Counted from the first letter of the stretch, positions 10,077 through 33,591 are shown. The stretch is 64,000 nt of DNA from Chaenocephalus aceratus (GCA_023974075.1 JAMFTG010000222.1:152501-216500); one strand, 5' to 3'. Notes: generated by a model not told the origin, from the sequence alone. Program-made: numbers and translations.

Positions 10077-12098
10077 CTAGAAAGTACAGGTATGTGTGTT
10101 CAACATGTGAGAAGTAGAAAGTACAGGTATTTGAGTTCAACATGTGAGAAGTAGAAAGTACAGGTATTTGAGTTCAACATGTGAGAAGTAGAAAGTACAG
10201 GTTTGAGTTCAACATGTAAGAAGTAGAAAGTACAGGTATTTGAGTTCAACATGAGAAGTAGAAAGTACAGGTATTTGTGTTCAACATGTAAGAAGTAGAA
10301 AGTACAGGTATTTGGTTCAACATGTAAGAAGTAGAAAGTACAGGTATTTGTGTTCAACATGTAAGAAGTAGAAAGTACAGGTATTTGGGTTCAACATGTA
10401 AGAAGTAGAAAGTACAGGTATTTGTAGTTCAATACATGTAAGAAGTAGAAAGTTACAGGTATTGTGTTCAAAGTGTAAGAAGAGAAAGTACCAGGTATTT
10501 GTGTTCAACATGTGAGAAGTAGAAAGTACAGGTATTTGTGTTCAAACATGTAAGAAGTAGAAAGTACAGGTATTTGTGTTCAACATGTGAGAAGTAGAAG
10601 TACAGGTATTTGTGTTCAACATGTGAGAAGTAGAAAGTACAGGGTATTTGTGTTCAACATGTGAGAAGTAGAAATACAGGTATTGTGTTCAACATGTGAG
10701 AAGTAGAAAGTACAGGTATTTGAGTTCAACATGTGAGAAGTAGAAGTACAGGTATTTGAGTTTCAAATGTAAGAAGTAGAAAGTACAGGTATTTGTTGTC
10801 AACATGTGAGAAGTAGAAAGTACAGGTATTTGAGTTCAACATGTAGGAAGTAGAAAGTACAGGTATTTGAGTTCAACATGTGAGAAGTAGAAAGTACAGG
10901 TATTTGAGTTCAACATGTAAGAAGTAGAAAGTACAGGTATTGTGTTCAACATGAGAGAAGTAGAAAGTACAGGTATTTGAGTTCAACATGTAAGAAGTAG
11001 AAAGTACAGGTATTTGTGTTCAACATGAGAGAAGTAGAAAGTACAGGTATTTGTGTTCAACATGAGAGAAGTAGAAAGTACAGGTATTTGGGTTCAACAT
11101 GAGAGAAGTAGAAAGTACAGGTATTTTGTGTTCAACATGAGAGAAGTAGAAAGTACAGGTATTTGAGTTCAACATGTAGGAAGTAGAAAGTACAGGTATT
11201 TGTGTTCAACATGAGAGAAGTAGAAAGTACAGGTATTTGTGTTCAACATGAGAGAAGTAGAAAGTACAGGTATTTGTGTTCAACATGAGAGAAGTAGAAA
11301 GTACAGGTATTTGAGTTCAACATGTAGGAAGTAGAAAGTACAGGTATTTGTGTTCAACATGAGAGAAGTAGAAAGTACAGGTATTTGAGTTCAAACATGT
11401 AGGAAGTAGAAAGTACAGGTATTTGAGTTCAACATGTGAGAAGTAGAAAGTACAGGTATTTGAGTTCAACATGTAAGAAGTAGAAAGTACAGGTATTTGT
11501 GTTCAACATGAGAGAAGTAGAAAGTACAGGTATTTGAGTTCAACATGAGAGAAGTAGAAAGTACAGGTATTTGAGTTCAACATGAGAGAAGTAGAAAGTA
11601 CAGGTATTTGAGTTCAACATGTGAGAAGTAGAAAGTACAGGTATTTGAGTTCAACATGTAAGAAGTAGAAAGTACAGGTATTTGAGTTCAACATGAGAGA
11701 AGTAGAAAGTACAGGTATTTGTGTTCAACATGTAAGAAGTAGAAAAGTACAGGTATTTGGGTTCAACATGTAAGAAGTAGAAAGTACAGGTATTTGTGTT
11801 CAACATGTAAGAAGTAGAAAGTACAGGTATTTGGGTTCAACATGTAAGAAGTAGAAAGTACAGGTATTTGTGTTCAACATGTAAGAAGTAGAAAGTACAG
11901 GTATTTGTGTTCAAAGTGTAAGAAGTAGAAAGTACAGGTATTTGTGTTCAACATGTGAGAAGTAGAAAGTACAGGTATTTGGGTTTAACATGTAAGAAGT
12001 AAAAGTAAAAAGTAAGTAGTGGAGTAAAGTACTGATACCAGAAAAATGTACTCAAGTATATTAATGAAGTATTTATACTCCACTACTGCCCACCTCTG
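10077..12098 (+). mobile_element. 37-bp-minisatellite element, 3' part (copy 1)
   Basis: About 52 units of a 37-bp repeat (10080-12005) followed by the element tail and the terminus TACTCCACTACTGCCCACCT CTG, ending at 12098. That end is complementary to CAGAGGTGGC at 55466. The 5' flank is missing. Many units in the first 700 bp carry single-base gains or losses. Confidence 0.85.
10080..12005 (+). repeat. 37-bp minisatellite array 1
   Basis: Unit: TGTAAGAAGTAGAAAGTACA + GGTATTTGTGTTCAACA, with G/T/G alternatives in GAGTTC/GTGTTC/GGGTTC and TGTGAG/TGTAAG/TGAGAG. Confidence 0.97.
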
Positions 12099-12583
12099 GG
12101 GAGGACTGTATCAAGTAAACAGTATTAGGTTACAGCTCCTCTCTCAGAGCTTCTTCCTGGATCCTCGGCTGTTGTTTCACATTCTTGCCTCTGGGTCTGG
12201 GTGATCGGGTGAGGATGGTAACTCCGTCTCTCCTCAGCGTCTCCCAGGGGACCATGAGCTGCTTCAAGCTCATTTAAAGTTAAACAGTCACTAGAAACCC
12301 GCACAGAGGACTTTGTTTTCCACATTAACAGCAAAGGAACTCATAAATCATTCATGAAACTAAACTATACCATTAAAATGACTGTTTGGAACAAGATATA
12401 CCTTTGAGTGCTTTAAGGTCTCTTTGTTTAGGCTAAGCTGGATCATGGCTAGAATAATGTTATATATATTATATCCAATAACAACAAATAGGTAATTGTA
12501 CTACCTTTATGATTATCTAAACTTGTTTTTTTACATGGTTTCAACATATCTTCTCAGATTTTCAGAGATTTTTGAATTTCCAT
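12099..12583. other. Spacer between two minisatellites
   Basis: No element or gene recognised. The minus-strand open frame at 12125-12334 has no family resemblance I know. Confidence 0.5.
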
Positions 12584-13398
12584 TAAAGAGTCCTCTCCTG
12601 CTGATGTTCAGGTGTATATCAGTATGTAGTGTCTCTACTTTAAAGAGTCCTCTCCTGCTGATGATCAGGTGTATATCAGTATGTAGTGTCTCTACTTTAA
12701 AGAGTCCTCTCCTGCTGATGTTCAGGTGTATATCAGTATGTAGTGTCTCTACTTTAAAGAGTCCTCTCCTGCTGATGGTCAGGTGTTTATCAGTATGTAG
12801 TGTCTCTACTTTAAAGAGTGCTCTCCTGCTGATGGTCAGGTGTTTTATCAGTATGTATTGTCTTTACTTTAAAGAGTCCTCTCCTGCTGATGTTCAGGTG
12901 TATATCAGTATGTAGTGTCTCTACTTTAAAGAGTCCTCTCCTGCTGATGTTCAGGTGTATATCAGTATGTAGTGTCTCTACTTTAAAGAGTCCTCTCCTG
13001 CTGATGTTCAGGTGTATATCAGTATGTATTGTCTTTACTTTAAAGAGTCCTCTCCTGCTGATGTTCAGGTGTATATCAGTATGTAGTGTCTCTACTTTAA
13101 AGAGTCCTCTCCTGCCTGATGTTCAGGTGTATATCAGTTATGTAGTGTCTCTACTTTAAAGAGTCCTCTCCTGCTGATGTTCAGGTGTTTATCAGTATGT
13201 AGTGTCTCTACTTTAAAGAGTCCTCTCCTGCTGATGTTCAGGTGTATATCAGTATGTAGTGTCTCTACTTTAAAGAGTCCTCTCCTGCTGATGTTCAGGT
13301 GTATATCAGTATGTAGTGTCTCTACTTTAAAGAGTCCTCTCCTGCTGATGTTCAGGTGTATATCAGTATGTAGTGTCTCTTCTTTAAAGAGTCCTCTC
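12584..13398 (+). repeat. 57-bp minisatellite array 1
   Basis: About 14 copies of a unit with AAAGAGTCCTCTCCTGCTGA, TGTTCAGGTGTATATCAGTA and TGTAGTGTCTCTACTTT. Because 57 = 19 codons, frames stay open (LKSPLLLMFRCISVCSVST) without coding. The reverse-orientation array is at 38801-39596. Confidence 0.97.
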
Positions 13399-14009
13399 CG
13401 GCTAAAGTAGCTGGATGGCCTGCCTGCCTGTCAGCCTTCCATCTGGGCACAAACTTACCTCGTGCCCTCATTGGTCGTGTGTGTTGGAGGCGGGGCTCTG
13501 TGAGGAAGTGGCAGATTTTTCCAGCTGTGTATTTTCTAATTCTCGCGCACTCTAGCTGGTTTCTCCATTCACCCCACCTTTAATAAATCACCATTTATAA
13601 TCCAGCCGTATACAAACATGTGCAGTTCCTTTTGTTTGTAGCAGAGTATTTGTACTGTGGTATCACTATCTTTACTCAAGTAAAGGATCGGAGTACGACT
13701 TCCACCCCTTGTTAAACTGGATTTGGCCTTTTAGGCATCATTGAAATCAGTTTGCAGCAGAATGTTAGCCTTGGCAGACCATTTACATGCACTGAAACTA
13801 CAGGAGAGGGAAAACCACACAAATCAGAACAGACCCTCTTTAAAAGCTGCACGACGGCGGCATTCAGACACATAATGCAAAACGAGTGACCACCGAGGAC
13901 CAGACGCTTCTTATATCGACATTTCTAATGCTTTGAAGACAGAAATGGGACACTCGGTGACTGAAGAGATATGAAAGCTTGCAGAGATTTCCAGAACGTT
14001 TCATAGTCT
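13399..14009. other. Intergenic downstream of sparc
   Basis: About 13640-13720 (TATCTTTACTCAAGTAAAGG ... CTTCCACCCCTT) resembles the terminal sequence of the 37-bp element. No gene seen. Confidence 0.4.
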
Positions 14010-14571
14010 TTTATTCATGGAAGCTGTGCTCTCAGTAGAAACATGTAATTATGAGAAAAGACTCTCAGCCTGCGAGATTCCCCCTCGTTAAAACATATAT
14101 CCTCTTCTCATATCAGTGTAAACACGCGTGTCCTCGTCTGGGGAGAAAATACAAAACAACTTTTAAAAGAACAACAACACAAAGATTTGAACTAAACAGT
14201 AGTTTTGTAGAAAGCAAGCAGAGGAAGCATTTATTTAGAAACTTTATTTTCCACTTTACAGTCTCCTCAAATCCAATTAATGTCCAATTAAAATGCCCTG
14301 AACGAACCGTAACATATATAACACATTTACATCGAGGTCTTTCTCTACTGGGTTCAACACACCATGCTGTGCCAACATGTGAGGGTTATTGGTACACGTT
14401 TTGTAATCTTTTTTTTTTAGTGGTATAGTTACGAAAACGGTCGTTATTCAAACAAAAAAACCAAGATGAACCATTATTGCAATTAGCACCGTTACTGTGT
14501 TTATCTTTTAACTTGGGGATCAGCACCTTGTCCCGTTAGTAGCGACGAGCAGTTTTCGTAGAGCGAGGAAT
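14010..14571 (-). other. sparc: sparc 3' UTR (probable extent)
   Basis: Sequence downstream of the stop codon. On the minus strand AATAAA occurs at 14248-14243, 14235-14230 and 14015-14010, any of which could serve as a poly(A) signal. The open frame on the plus strand here (14051-14428) has no recognisable product and is a by-product of the UTR. The true 3' end needs transcript data. Confidence 0.55.
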
Positions 14572-25047
<10,476 letters not shown>

Positions 25048-25056
25048 CTTGAAGGT

Positions 25057-25398
25057 CTGTGAAGGCAAACAGACGGTTTCCTTTTATTAAATGTTTACAG
25101 TCTAGTTCAAACAAACAAGACCCATTATTAAGCAAAGCCACATAAACGTGCGTGGTGTTGTAAAATGTAAACATCTCAATAGAAATAAAATAGCATTAAA
25201 AAAGTAGAAAATATTCATGTGGAATCACAAATGTACAGTAACAACATATAAAGCAGGATATTATATATACATAAGTATGTGAGGAATGGAATATTAATAT
25301 TAGATTGGAAATAAATGTAAAATGTGATTGTTTCTATAAATGTTCTTGATTGCACGGATCAGACAAATATATATCCAATATCACTTTGGTGTAGTAAC
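25057..25398. other. Upstream of sparc exon 2 (intron 1)
   Basis: Contains ACATCTCAATAGAAATAAAA, also near 17475, so probably a dispersed repeat. No convincing first exon. Confidence 0.4.
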
Positions 25399-25480
25399 AG
25401 TGGTTCCCAAACTTTTTCAGTCGGGACCCCCTTGGGTATTATTATGTATTTTCGGGACCCCTCAACCCGGTTCCGATCTA
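25399..25480 (+). mobile_element. hAT-like MITE end
   Basis: CAGTGGTTCCCAAACTTTTT followed by CGGGACCCC is a characteristic hAT-type terminus in vertebrates. The opposite end was not found. Confidence 0.5.
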
Positions 25481-25789
25481 TATTGGTAGGATTAATTGTA
25501 TATTGTTTGTAAAAACATTACATTTTTCTCTGCTGATAATAATAAGATCCAACTATCATTTTATATTTTTATTATGGATTACACACGAACTAAAGTGCTT
25601 GTAATAGATACTGTGAATTCTTCCCTGAGTAGTAGATTTTTAAATTCAAATTTCTTTAAGGAAAATATATTAATTAACTATTTCTACTGCAGGTTGCAAA
25701 CGACCACATCACTTTACCATTCCTATTCCACGCTAGCTTATCAATGACTTGTGTGTGCTTGCTTTCCCTCGCAGATCTTCTCAAACCGG

Positions 25790-26365
25790 GGGCTGTTGTT
25801 TTGGATTCACATCAAAAAGGATCTGGGTCTAGTCCCTAGTTCGCCCCCAGATCGTCCCTGCTAGAGAGGTAGTACTTTAGTGTCGGCCACGCTAACAATT
25901 TCTGATTGGCTGGGCTAATTGCAAACCACGCCCCGTAAAACTCCGAAACGTTTTGCGAAGCCGCCATTTTATTTGCTCGCATTAGCATTATTAGCATTAG
26001 CATTAGCCCAGCGCACCAACGGAGAGAGACTAACTTATGGCAACACAAAGACAACATGGGAGCGGTGGAGTGATGAGACCAAGCTGTATAACATGAGCAC
26101 AAAAACCACAAACTTCAGTCAACTCCATCATGTCTGAGGAAGATGAACAGACGCCTCATGTACAGCGGTGGCAGCGGCCTGCCAGTAAACCCAAAGCAGA
26201 AGAAGAAGACGTGACGTCAGCGGCTCAATTTGCCTAATCCTCCCTCGGGAACTTATTCCGGTGAGAACGCGATCTACGAGGACACTTCCAGGGACTAAAG
26301 AGTTTCGGGGGGAACAGTACCGGGGACTAAGTGCCGCAAAGTACTTGGTGTGAAAGCGGCTAATG
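25790..26365. other. Probable MITE, class not resolved
   Basis: Begins near TCACATCAAAAAGGATCTGG and ends near AAGTACTTGGTGTGAAAGCG. The GGGACTAA-type motif appears inverted inside (CTAGTCCCTAG, GGGACTAAAG, GGGACTAAGTG), but the arms do not align cleanly by eye. Confidence 0.35.
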
Positions 26366-26702
26366 ATGTTTCTTTATGATAGTGGCTGGTGCAGTGATGA
26401 CGTATTGTTGTCGAACAGCCCAAATGTTAGCTACACAAGAGTTTCCCTCGATAAAAGTCCATTGGGATTTTTTCCATTGGGTTATCGCAGAAAACGATAC
26501 ATAAAGAACATAGTAGTGTTTAGGTCTTTTAGCCACAGTGCTCAAGAATCAGAACATGCTTTTAAATCAAGTATTTAATTGACAATATTCAACTGTTTTC
26601 TGATTTCACCTCCTTTTACCAACAGGAATGACAACATACCTAATCGTTAAGACAAAAGTTAGGATGTAAACTGAATACATTGTCTATATTTAAGTCTCTT
26701 TC

Positions 26703-27520
26703 TAGGGATGGTCCCGATCACCTTTTTTTGCTCCCGATCCGATTCCGATCATTTGATTTTGATAATCTGCTGATACCGATTTTTCCCGATCCGATCTTTA
26801 TGCAATGCATTAAGAGAAAAAAAAGGTAACAGATAACGGCTGGTCATCCAACTAGATAAATTCAGCTTTCTTGACTGTTATTGTTTTGGCCTTTTCACTG
26901 TTCTGGGGCAGTTTCTCTTTCCTTTTGAAAGCCTCTGAAAGTGTCGGTTTGCTTCAGTGCCGTTACCCCGAGTGGCCGCTGTGTACTCACCGTGTTGTTG
27001 TTGGTGTTTTGTTTCTCAGGTGGCGTATTAGATTGGTCGTGTTGAACGTAGCTCTGTTTCTTTCCACCACGCGGAACCTCTGCCTTGCAAACATTGCATC
27101 TGGCTGTTACACTGCCTTCGCTTTCAATTTGATAATACTTCCAAACTCCTGACATTTTCTCTGTCCCGACTCCCGAGTCACCAGCTGAACGTAGCCTCTC
27201 GTTAGCTTACTGCTACTATAGACACTGCGCCCACTCTGCTGCCAGATTTCAGAGAAATAAGCAACCAGGTCTGAAAACAAGCCCAAAGAAAGCAACACAT
27301 ACATGATGTTTGTGTAATTTTAAAACCAAAACTAAGTCCTCAGGATGACTTTAAGACGTGAACATGGTCATTTTTGTTTGTAACATTAAATTAAAAAAAA
27401 TATTTTATAAAAAAAAATAAATAATAAAATCCCGATCCCCGATTTTTTTCTCTCCGATTTTTTGAAAATCACGTGCTCGGCTCCGATCCCCGATCACGTG
27501 ATCGGATCGGGACATCTCTA
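26703..27520 (-). mobile_element. hAT transposon, internally deleted, intact ends
   Basis: Terminal repeats TAGGGATGGTCCCGATCA and GATCGGGACATCTCTA, flanked by the 8-bp duplication TCTCTTTC (26695-26702, 27521-27528), which is diagnostic of hAT. It carries the start of a transposase on the minus strand (BED finger) but no catalytic domain. Confidence 0.88.
26895..27155 (-). pseudogene. BED zinc-finger start of a hAT transposase
   Basis: Opens MSGVWKYYQIESEGSVTARC and continues CNVCKAEVPRGGKK: the aromatic W-x-Y-Y, the C-x-x-C pair and the RGG of a BED finger. After a presumed 1-base shift the neighbouring frame reads NTTNLIRHLRNK, which supplies the missing His. BED fingers bind the transposon ends. 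Only the N-terminus remains. Confidence 0.7.
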
Positions 27521-28126
27521 TCTCTTTCCTCAAATACAAAAATGAGAACAACCGGTATCAGGGTTTGATAAGAACCAGGGTTTATAGTAGTCCCTAAACT
27601 AAACCAAAGCACACAACTCCCTCCGTTACACAGTAATGGACGCTCTCCAGATTCCAAACAAACCCCTCAGTGTTTGCTTTGTTTACTCGCAGCTCGTGTT
27701 GAAATCGCCTCTGGCTGTTTGTTGAAAGTCTGACACTGACGGGGATTTTATCTCTCACTGCATTAGGATTCAGAAACTGTAGGGTCGACTTGTCTTTTCT
27801 GCAATTTGGATGGAAAACAGGTCTTAATGTTTCCATGACCGGAGGCCGCATACTTTAACTCGTCGTGTCTCCACAGGGCTTCTGTTTGGGGGAAATTGCT
27901 TCCCAAACAGATTTGGTTAACACATATTCTGTACATTTGACGCAGATATGAAAGACTCTGACCCTGATGTGTGATTTCAGTGATTTCCATCTGTGCAATA
28001 CTGGATAAAGGCCTTCACCTACGAGCTGGTTGTAATAGATTTTCCCCATCTCATGCGTTTTCTTCCACAATGAAACAGTGCCATTTGGTTTAATGTACGA
28101 TTCCTACTTGTCCTCTATCATGCTTT

Positions 28127-28260
28127 TACACATTGTTAAGAAGCAGCCCCTCGTTGCCCTTTCACCTACAAGTCTGGAATTTGGAAGGCATATGTAACAT
28201 GGCGAGACGCACACAAAGCCTCTTGACGCATATTGTAAACCCAACAGGAGTCGGACACTT
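28127..28260. repeat. Dispersed repeat, copy 2 of 2
   Basis: Matches 23268-23405, same orientation. Both are followed by a GGCCATTTT-like stretch. Confidence 0.7.
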
Positions 28261-28299
28261 GTTCCAGTTCCATGGGCCATTTTATAAAATAAAACCATA

Positions 28300-29658
28300 A
28301 AACAGTGCTATTTGGTTGATTCCTACTTGTCCTCTGCTTTAGGTTTAAAACTGGAGAACAAAGAAGACATATGGATAAAACGACTCAATATAAGTACTTT
28401 CTCAACATGAGGAACATATTCTTCCAACGATAACAGTAACTCAAAGTCCAAAATAAACTGTTATTACAATCTTACAACCAAGCTAGTAAAAATCCATATC
28501 TTCTTTTGAATGATTAAGAATCCCTTTTCAGTGTTGGGTGGGGCCGTTTTCTGCTTTTTCGTGGTGCTATATAAGTTTCTGTGCATGTAAATGGTCTGCA
28601 AAGTCTAAAATACACACTCCCCCTCTTTAAAATACAACAATCAATGTTCAGAACCTTTGGAGAGTACTTGAACGTTTTGGTAAGCTTTGAAAGAACATCT
28701 AGGTGTACCTTAATAGGTAGGTTTGCGTAACTTGTGGCGTTATAGTTTCAATAACTGTCTCCTTTTAATACAGACACGTACGCATTTCCTGTGAGAGTCC
28801 CGCTAATCTTTTCCTCCTCTCATCTCATCTGATGTCTGAGCGCCCTGCTGGAAACTCTTCCTCCATCCTGCTTCTCATCCTTTATCACGTCTCGTCTGAC
28901 GCACTAAATAAGGGCTTCTTTGTTCGGTAATGGAGGGTGACATTGCTTGGTCTTCCTCCCTCTCTCTCTCTCTCTCTCCATTTTAGTTATCTTCCTCTCC
29001 ACCTCTATTCAAGCGAGCTGTTCCACCCAGACATCCCGAAACGATCTCTGACATGAAAGGAAGTGCGGTATGAAGGAGTGACTTCAAATGTAGACGGTAG
29101 AGAAGTAAATTCCTCACGCAAGGCAAGAGCGCAGACAAAGTGCGCACTCTGCAGGAGATCAGCTGGGATGAGAAGGATGATACAAAACAAGGCTGAGAAT
29201 AGTTTGAATTCTTGCAGCTTTGATACGAAGGGCAGCGATAAAAAACCATTACTATGGCAGTTCAACTTTCTCTTATAACCATAGTACGGTGGCCGGCAGG
29301 CGTAAATGCGCTTCAAACGGCCAAAAACACTACGCACTGTACTTTCAAAAACGATGCAAATATAAAAACACAAATGGGCCAAAACACACATGCAGATTAA
29401 GAAACATCTCATCACCAACTTGAGGAAACATGCGCAGCGCTGATCAACTGTCTAAAATGTTTTATGGTCTTAGTTTAACTATGTGATCACATGACTCCGT
29501 CTGATGTTACTGCAGATCTGCTGTAAGCTAGCTAGCTAACGTAGCTAACGTAGTCATTTCAGAATACTGACAAACACTTAGAGTTATGAAGACAGACTAA
29601 CTCTGAAACAGACAGTTGTTTCAGCTTTATAATCCTGAACGACACCAAGCGCTCATAC
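28300..29658. other. Intergenic, nothing recognised
   Basis: No repeat or coding motif seen; a short CT run near 28958-28978. Confidence 0.5.
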
Positions 29659-30333
29659 CAGCTGTGTGCGTCACTTTTTAGTGTCCCCCTGGTCACTCCC
29701 GTCACTCTTTAGTGTCCCCTGGTCTCCCCAGCTGTGTGCGTCACTCGTTAGTGTCCCCTGGTCTCCCAGCTGTGTGCGTCACTCTTTAGTGTCCCCTGGT
29801 CCTCCCAGCTGTGTGCGTCACTCTTCAGTGTCCCCTGGTCTCCCAGCTGTGTGCGTCACTCTTTAAGTGTCCCCTGTACTCCAGCTGTGTGTGTCACTCT
29901 TTAGTGTCCCCTGGTCTCCCAGCTGTGTGCGTCACTCTTTAGTGTCCCCTTGTCTCCCAGCTGTGTGCGTCACTCTTTAGTGTCCCCTGGTCTCCCAGCT
30001 GTGTGCGTCACTCTTTAGTGTCCCCTTGTCTCCCAGCTGTGTGCGTCACTCTTTAGTGTCCCCTGGTCTCCCAGCTGTGTGCGTCACTCTTTAGTGTCCC
30101 CTTGTCTCCCCAGCTGTGGTGCGTCACTCTTTAGTGTCCCCTGGTCTCCCAGCTGTGTGCGTCACTCGTTAGTGTCCCCTTGTCTCCAGCTGTGTGCGTC
30201 ACTCGTTAGTGTCCCTGGTCTCCCAGCTGTGTGCGTCACTCTTTAGTGTCCCCTTGTCTCCCAGCTGTGTGCGTCACTCTTTAGTGTCCCCTGGTCTCCC
30301 AGCTGTGTGCGTCACTCTTTAGTGTCCCCTGGT
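29659..30333 (+). repeat. 38-bp minisatellite, about 17.5 copies
   Basis: Unit CAGCTGTGTGCGTCACTCTT + TAGTGTCCCCTGGTCTCC; GG/TG and CTT/CGT variants alternate in part of the array. Confidence 0.97.
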
Positions 30334-33258
30334 GGCTTCTTGCAGCGTTTCATTTATTTAATTTTCTCCTCATGGAAGTTTTTGCACCGTGTGCACCTGT
30401 TGGCCACGTTACATTAAACTTTAGAAAGAAATTCCTTCTTTTTGTTTCAACATGTGCAGCAGCCGGTGAATGCCAACGATCTTAAGACATCGCCTTGAGG
30501 AAAACTAAACGTGACATTTGAGGGCCTCTGAGTCCTCACACGTCTCAATGGAGCAACGTGTTTGGGACGGAGTCAGTGAAAAGGGTAACGTTTGCATATA
30601 GTCGTGATATGACGTGTCGACACGCTTCCCAAAGCCTGCAGTGACAAAATAACGTTTTCCATCATTTGGACGACAAGGAAAATATTTGCCTCAAGGTGCA
30701 TTTTTCTTATGTTGACACCTTCAACACGGCCAAAGAGCAGGTTCAGATGTGTTATCCAGTTATATAAGATGTGACATTCTTTCTTGAGAGCAAGTTTGTG
30801 CAAGTGTTGTCATAACAACACGACTACAGATGGACATTTTGCTTATAAGGTAACTTAAGGTCAAATTTGAGTTTTTATATGGTTGGACGATAATACCAAC
30901 AAATCCGAGTCATTTCCGAGGCGGAATTTATTTGTTTGAAATCACTATTTTTTGTCAGGATCGATTAGAAACCAAGATTCTAGGAGATTTAAGGTTTTTA
31001 TTTTGAAGGCTAAATTATCGTTGTTCTATGTCCTACTTTTTTCTTTAATTTCCGGGGTTTCTTTGATTTTTGCCAGTTACATCTCACATCAAGGATCTGC
31101 GCGGATGCTTTGATGTAGACATGCGGGTGTTGGCGCCTGAGATGTTGGAAGAAACCAAGATCATTGAGAGAAAGGTGGCTTAAACAAGAACAGAAGCTTT
31201 TAAATGTGAGGTCTAATATAGCAAGATGGTGATAAAAACCAACACGACTATTGAAGCATGTGTCAAAGGAAAGTAACAAATCCGTCAGTTGTAAATTCAG
31301 ATTCAAGGCAAGACAACGGCGACCAGTGTTTCGTGGATTTGCAGGGGACTCGAAGTCATGAGTTTACGGCTTAGGCGTGGAAAAATACAGAAACCCTGGC
31401 AGAGGACGAAGATCGTGACGCCTCCAAATAACCTGCACACAAGGAAACATGTCTGTACTAAAAAAAGAAAAACGGGAAGTTTCGTTAAAGGGATTTCTGA
31501 CAAAAATACAAAATAGCGTGTCTGACTGGAAGCAGGAGGTCACCTGCGAACAAACAAGAGGGACTTGATGTCCGAAACGCAGGAAGAAGAGGAAGGACGT
31601 AACAGCAAAACTAATTATTTGATTTGGAAAGCTGCTCTCATAATCAAACAGGGCCGAGGCTAAGAGGGAAACTTCGGGCTCATAAAGGCGCCTTTTTCCC
31701 CTCAAATATATTCATTTGGTTATTAAGGTAAGCAGGGGTAAACTCGCTACGGAGGAAAGCAACCTGCTCAGGGCCGCTCACACAGATATCTCCCTCTCTT
31801 TCTGCTTCTCATGCTCTTTAAAGGCAGCAGATTTAGAGGAATTCTTTCTTCGTCGCCTAGGTGACATAACAGGCGGGTATGAAGGCCTGGAAAAACAACC
31901 TGCAGCAGTCTGTGTGCCAGCAAACAGTGCAGACAAACAACACTGGCATGCTAAGGGCCGCGGAGAGGCCAACATCTCAGTAAGTAAAGACTCTGAGAAC
32001 AGACACTGATTTCCTCTGTCTGTGTCGGCTCTGTAGACGGACGGCTTTTTCACGGTGGAGGAATCTTGTAGCTTATGAAATACCTCCTTAAGGCACTATG
32101 GACTCCTCTGTTTTTCTACCCCAAAGAAGGACTGAAACTCACACAACATGGGAAGTTATTATCAGAGAATCGTTTTGAAGTATTTCACTGTGGTTGGGTT
32201 GATTTTCCAAAACAACTAGTTGGGAAAGGAAACTCTTCTAGACCATTTGGTTTTTTATTGGTGGAGTGATATGTGTGGCACCTAACAGGAATGTAAGAGG
32301 CCAAACAGAAACAATGTCAAGAGATCTTAGTTTCGCAGTAAAGACTTTCTAAAAATGGGCTCAGAAAATGTAAACCAGTAAAAAGTTTAATTGTAGGGTT
32401 ATCTTAACAACCTGCAGAAACTATTAACATCCTTCAATTCAAGCTGCATCCTTCAAAAGCCCACTTGCAGTATTTGTACGATATATAACGGACAGTTATG
32501 TTGGAGTACTTCTACACATTTCCATCAACACAAGAACGTGGGATGACTACAAAACTTCTTGGTTAGCTTCAGGAGAAGATCTCGGTTTGGATTAAATAAG
32601 TACGTAACTTGCTTATATGGCGTAATAGCTAAATAACTCGATGTTCAATGGAGGTGTTCTGGGTGGAAGTCCCGCTCTATTCAGACATGGACTTCGTTGC
32701 TTTTTATTCGACTTCCTTATTATATCGCTATGCAGCTTCTGGTTGGGTGCAAATTGCATTTCCTCGTAGTATGTGCAATGACAATGAAGTTGAATCTGAT
32801 CCAATCCAATGGATGAGCATTTTGTCTTTTAGTTTTTGGGGTGGAGAAACTTCCAAAGCGGGTTCGGAAAGTCGTGTTCTTTTACTCATTGACACCCCAT
32901 CCTTAATTCTCTTCTGAATTCAGTTCAAACACCAATATGTGCTCAAAACCGAGGGCCACCTGTTCCTTCGAGGCACACCTGCATGTCTGGATTATACTCG
33001 CATAATAGTGCGTTTACCTTTCGTACGGATGAACAATGAACGAAGCCTGCCTCAACTGGCAGCAAGACACCTGCCATATTCAGTCTGTCCCTGCAGAGTT
33101 CAGAGGGAAACCCCTTACATTTTCTATACAAAGAGCAGCTTCAGAGGCCACCAGCCATCCCTACCGTGTAGGAAACGGAGCACAAAGAGCCAAGCCAGAA
33201 GAGGATAGTAGACGAGCGTTTTAAAGGGAACACGAAGTCAGGATATATGTAACCTGAG
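30334..33258. other. Low-repeat region upstream of sparc
   Basis: About 3 kb without any repeat signature. About 32835-32905 (TTTGGGGTGGAGAAACTTCC) recurs diverged at 35165-35250. No exon recognised; regulatory sequence or sparc intron 1 is possible. Confidence 0.4.
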
Positions 33259-33402
33259 GTGACTCCCTTCCCCCTTTCCTTTCTCATTGCTTTCTTTCAA
33301 AGAATCTCACACTTTAGGGTGGAAAACGTTCCAGTTTACCTCAAAGATATTAGTCTTTCTGTCCTTTCTCTGAGTTCTCTCGTGTGGCGTCAGATTGGAA
33401 AT

Positions 33403-33591
33403 ATGGTTTTGTTGCTTAAAAAGATCTTTGTTTTGATTGTTTTGGTTGGTTTGTCAGCAGGATTAGGTCCCGACTGGTTTACATCCAACTTGGTGGAAGG
33501 GTGTGTCGACCCAAAGCAAGTATTTCATTTTGGAGCGGATCCCGACAGCAAGGCAGAAAATCATGTTATTTTCCACAAATGGAAACAGCAT
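33403..33591 (+). CDS. Candidate short exon with signal-peptide-like start
   Basis: From ATG 33403 the frame reads MVLLLKKIFVLIVLVGLSAG, like a signal peptide, then LGPDWFTSNLVEGCVDPKQV, and stays open to a good donor GC/GTAAGT near 33597. No family recognised. It could be chance: the composition is otherwise unremarkable and no second exon was found. Confidence 0.2.

Noticed and set aside
10100..10511. FYFLHVE-repeat open frames
   Set aside because: Minus-strand translation of the 37-bp array.
14051..14428. 125-codon plus-strand frame
   Set aside because: Antisense to the sparc 3' UTR, with no recognisable domain.
31010..32053. Several open frames of 90-113 codons
   Set aside because: On both strands and overlapping, with no conserved motif seen; length alone is not enough.
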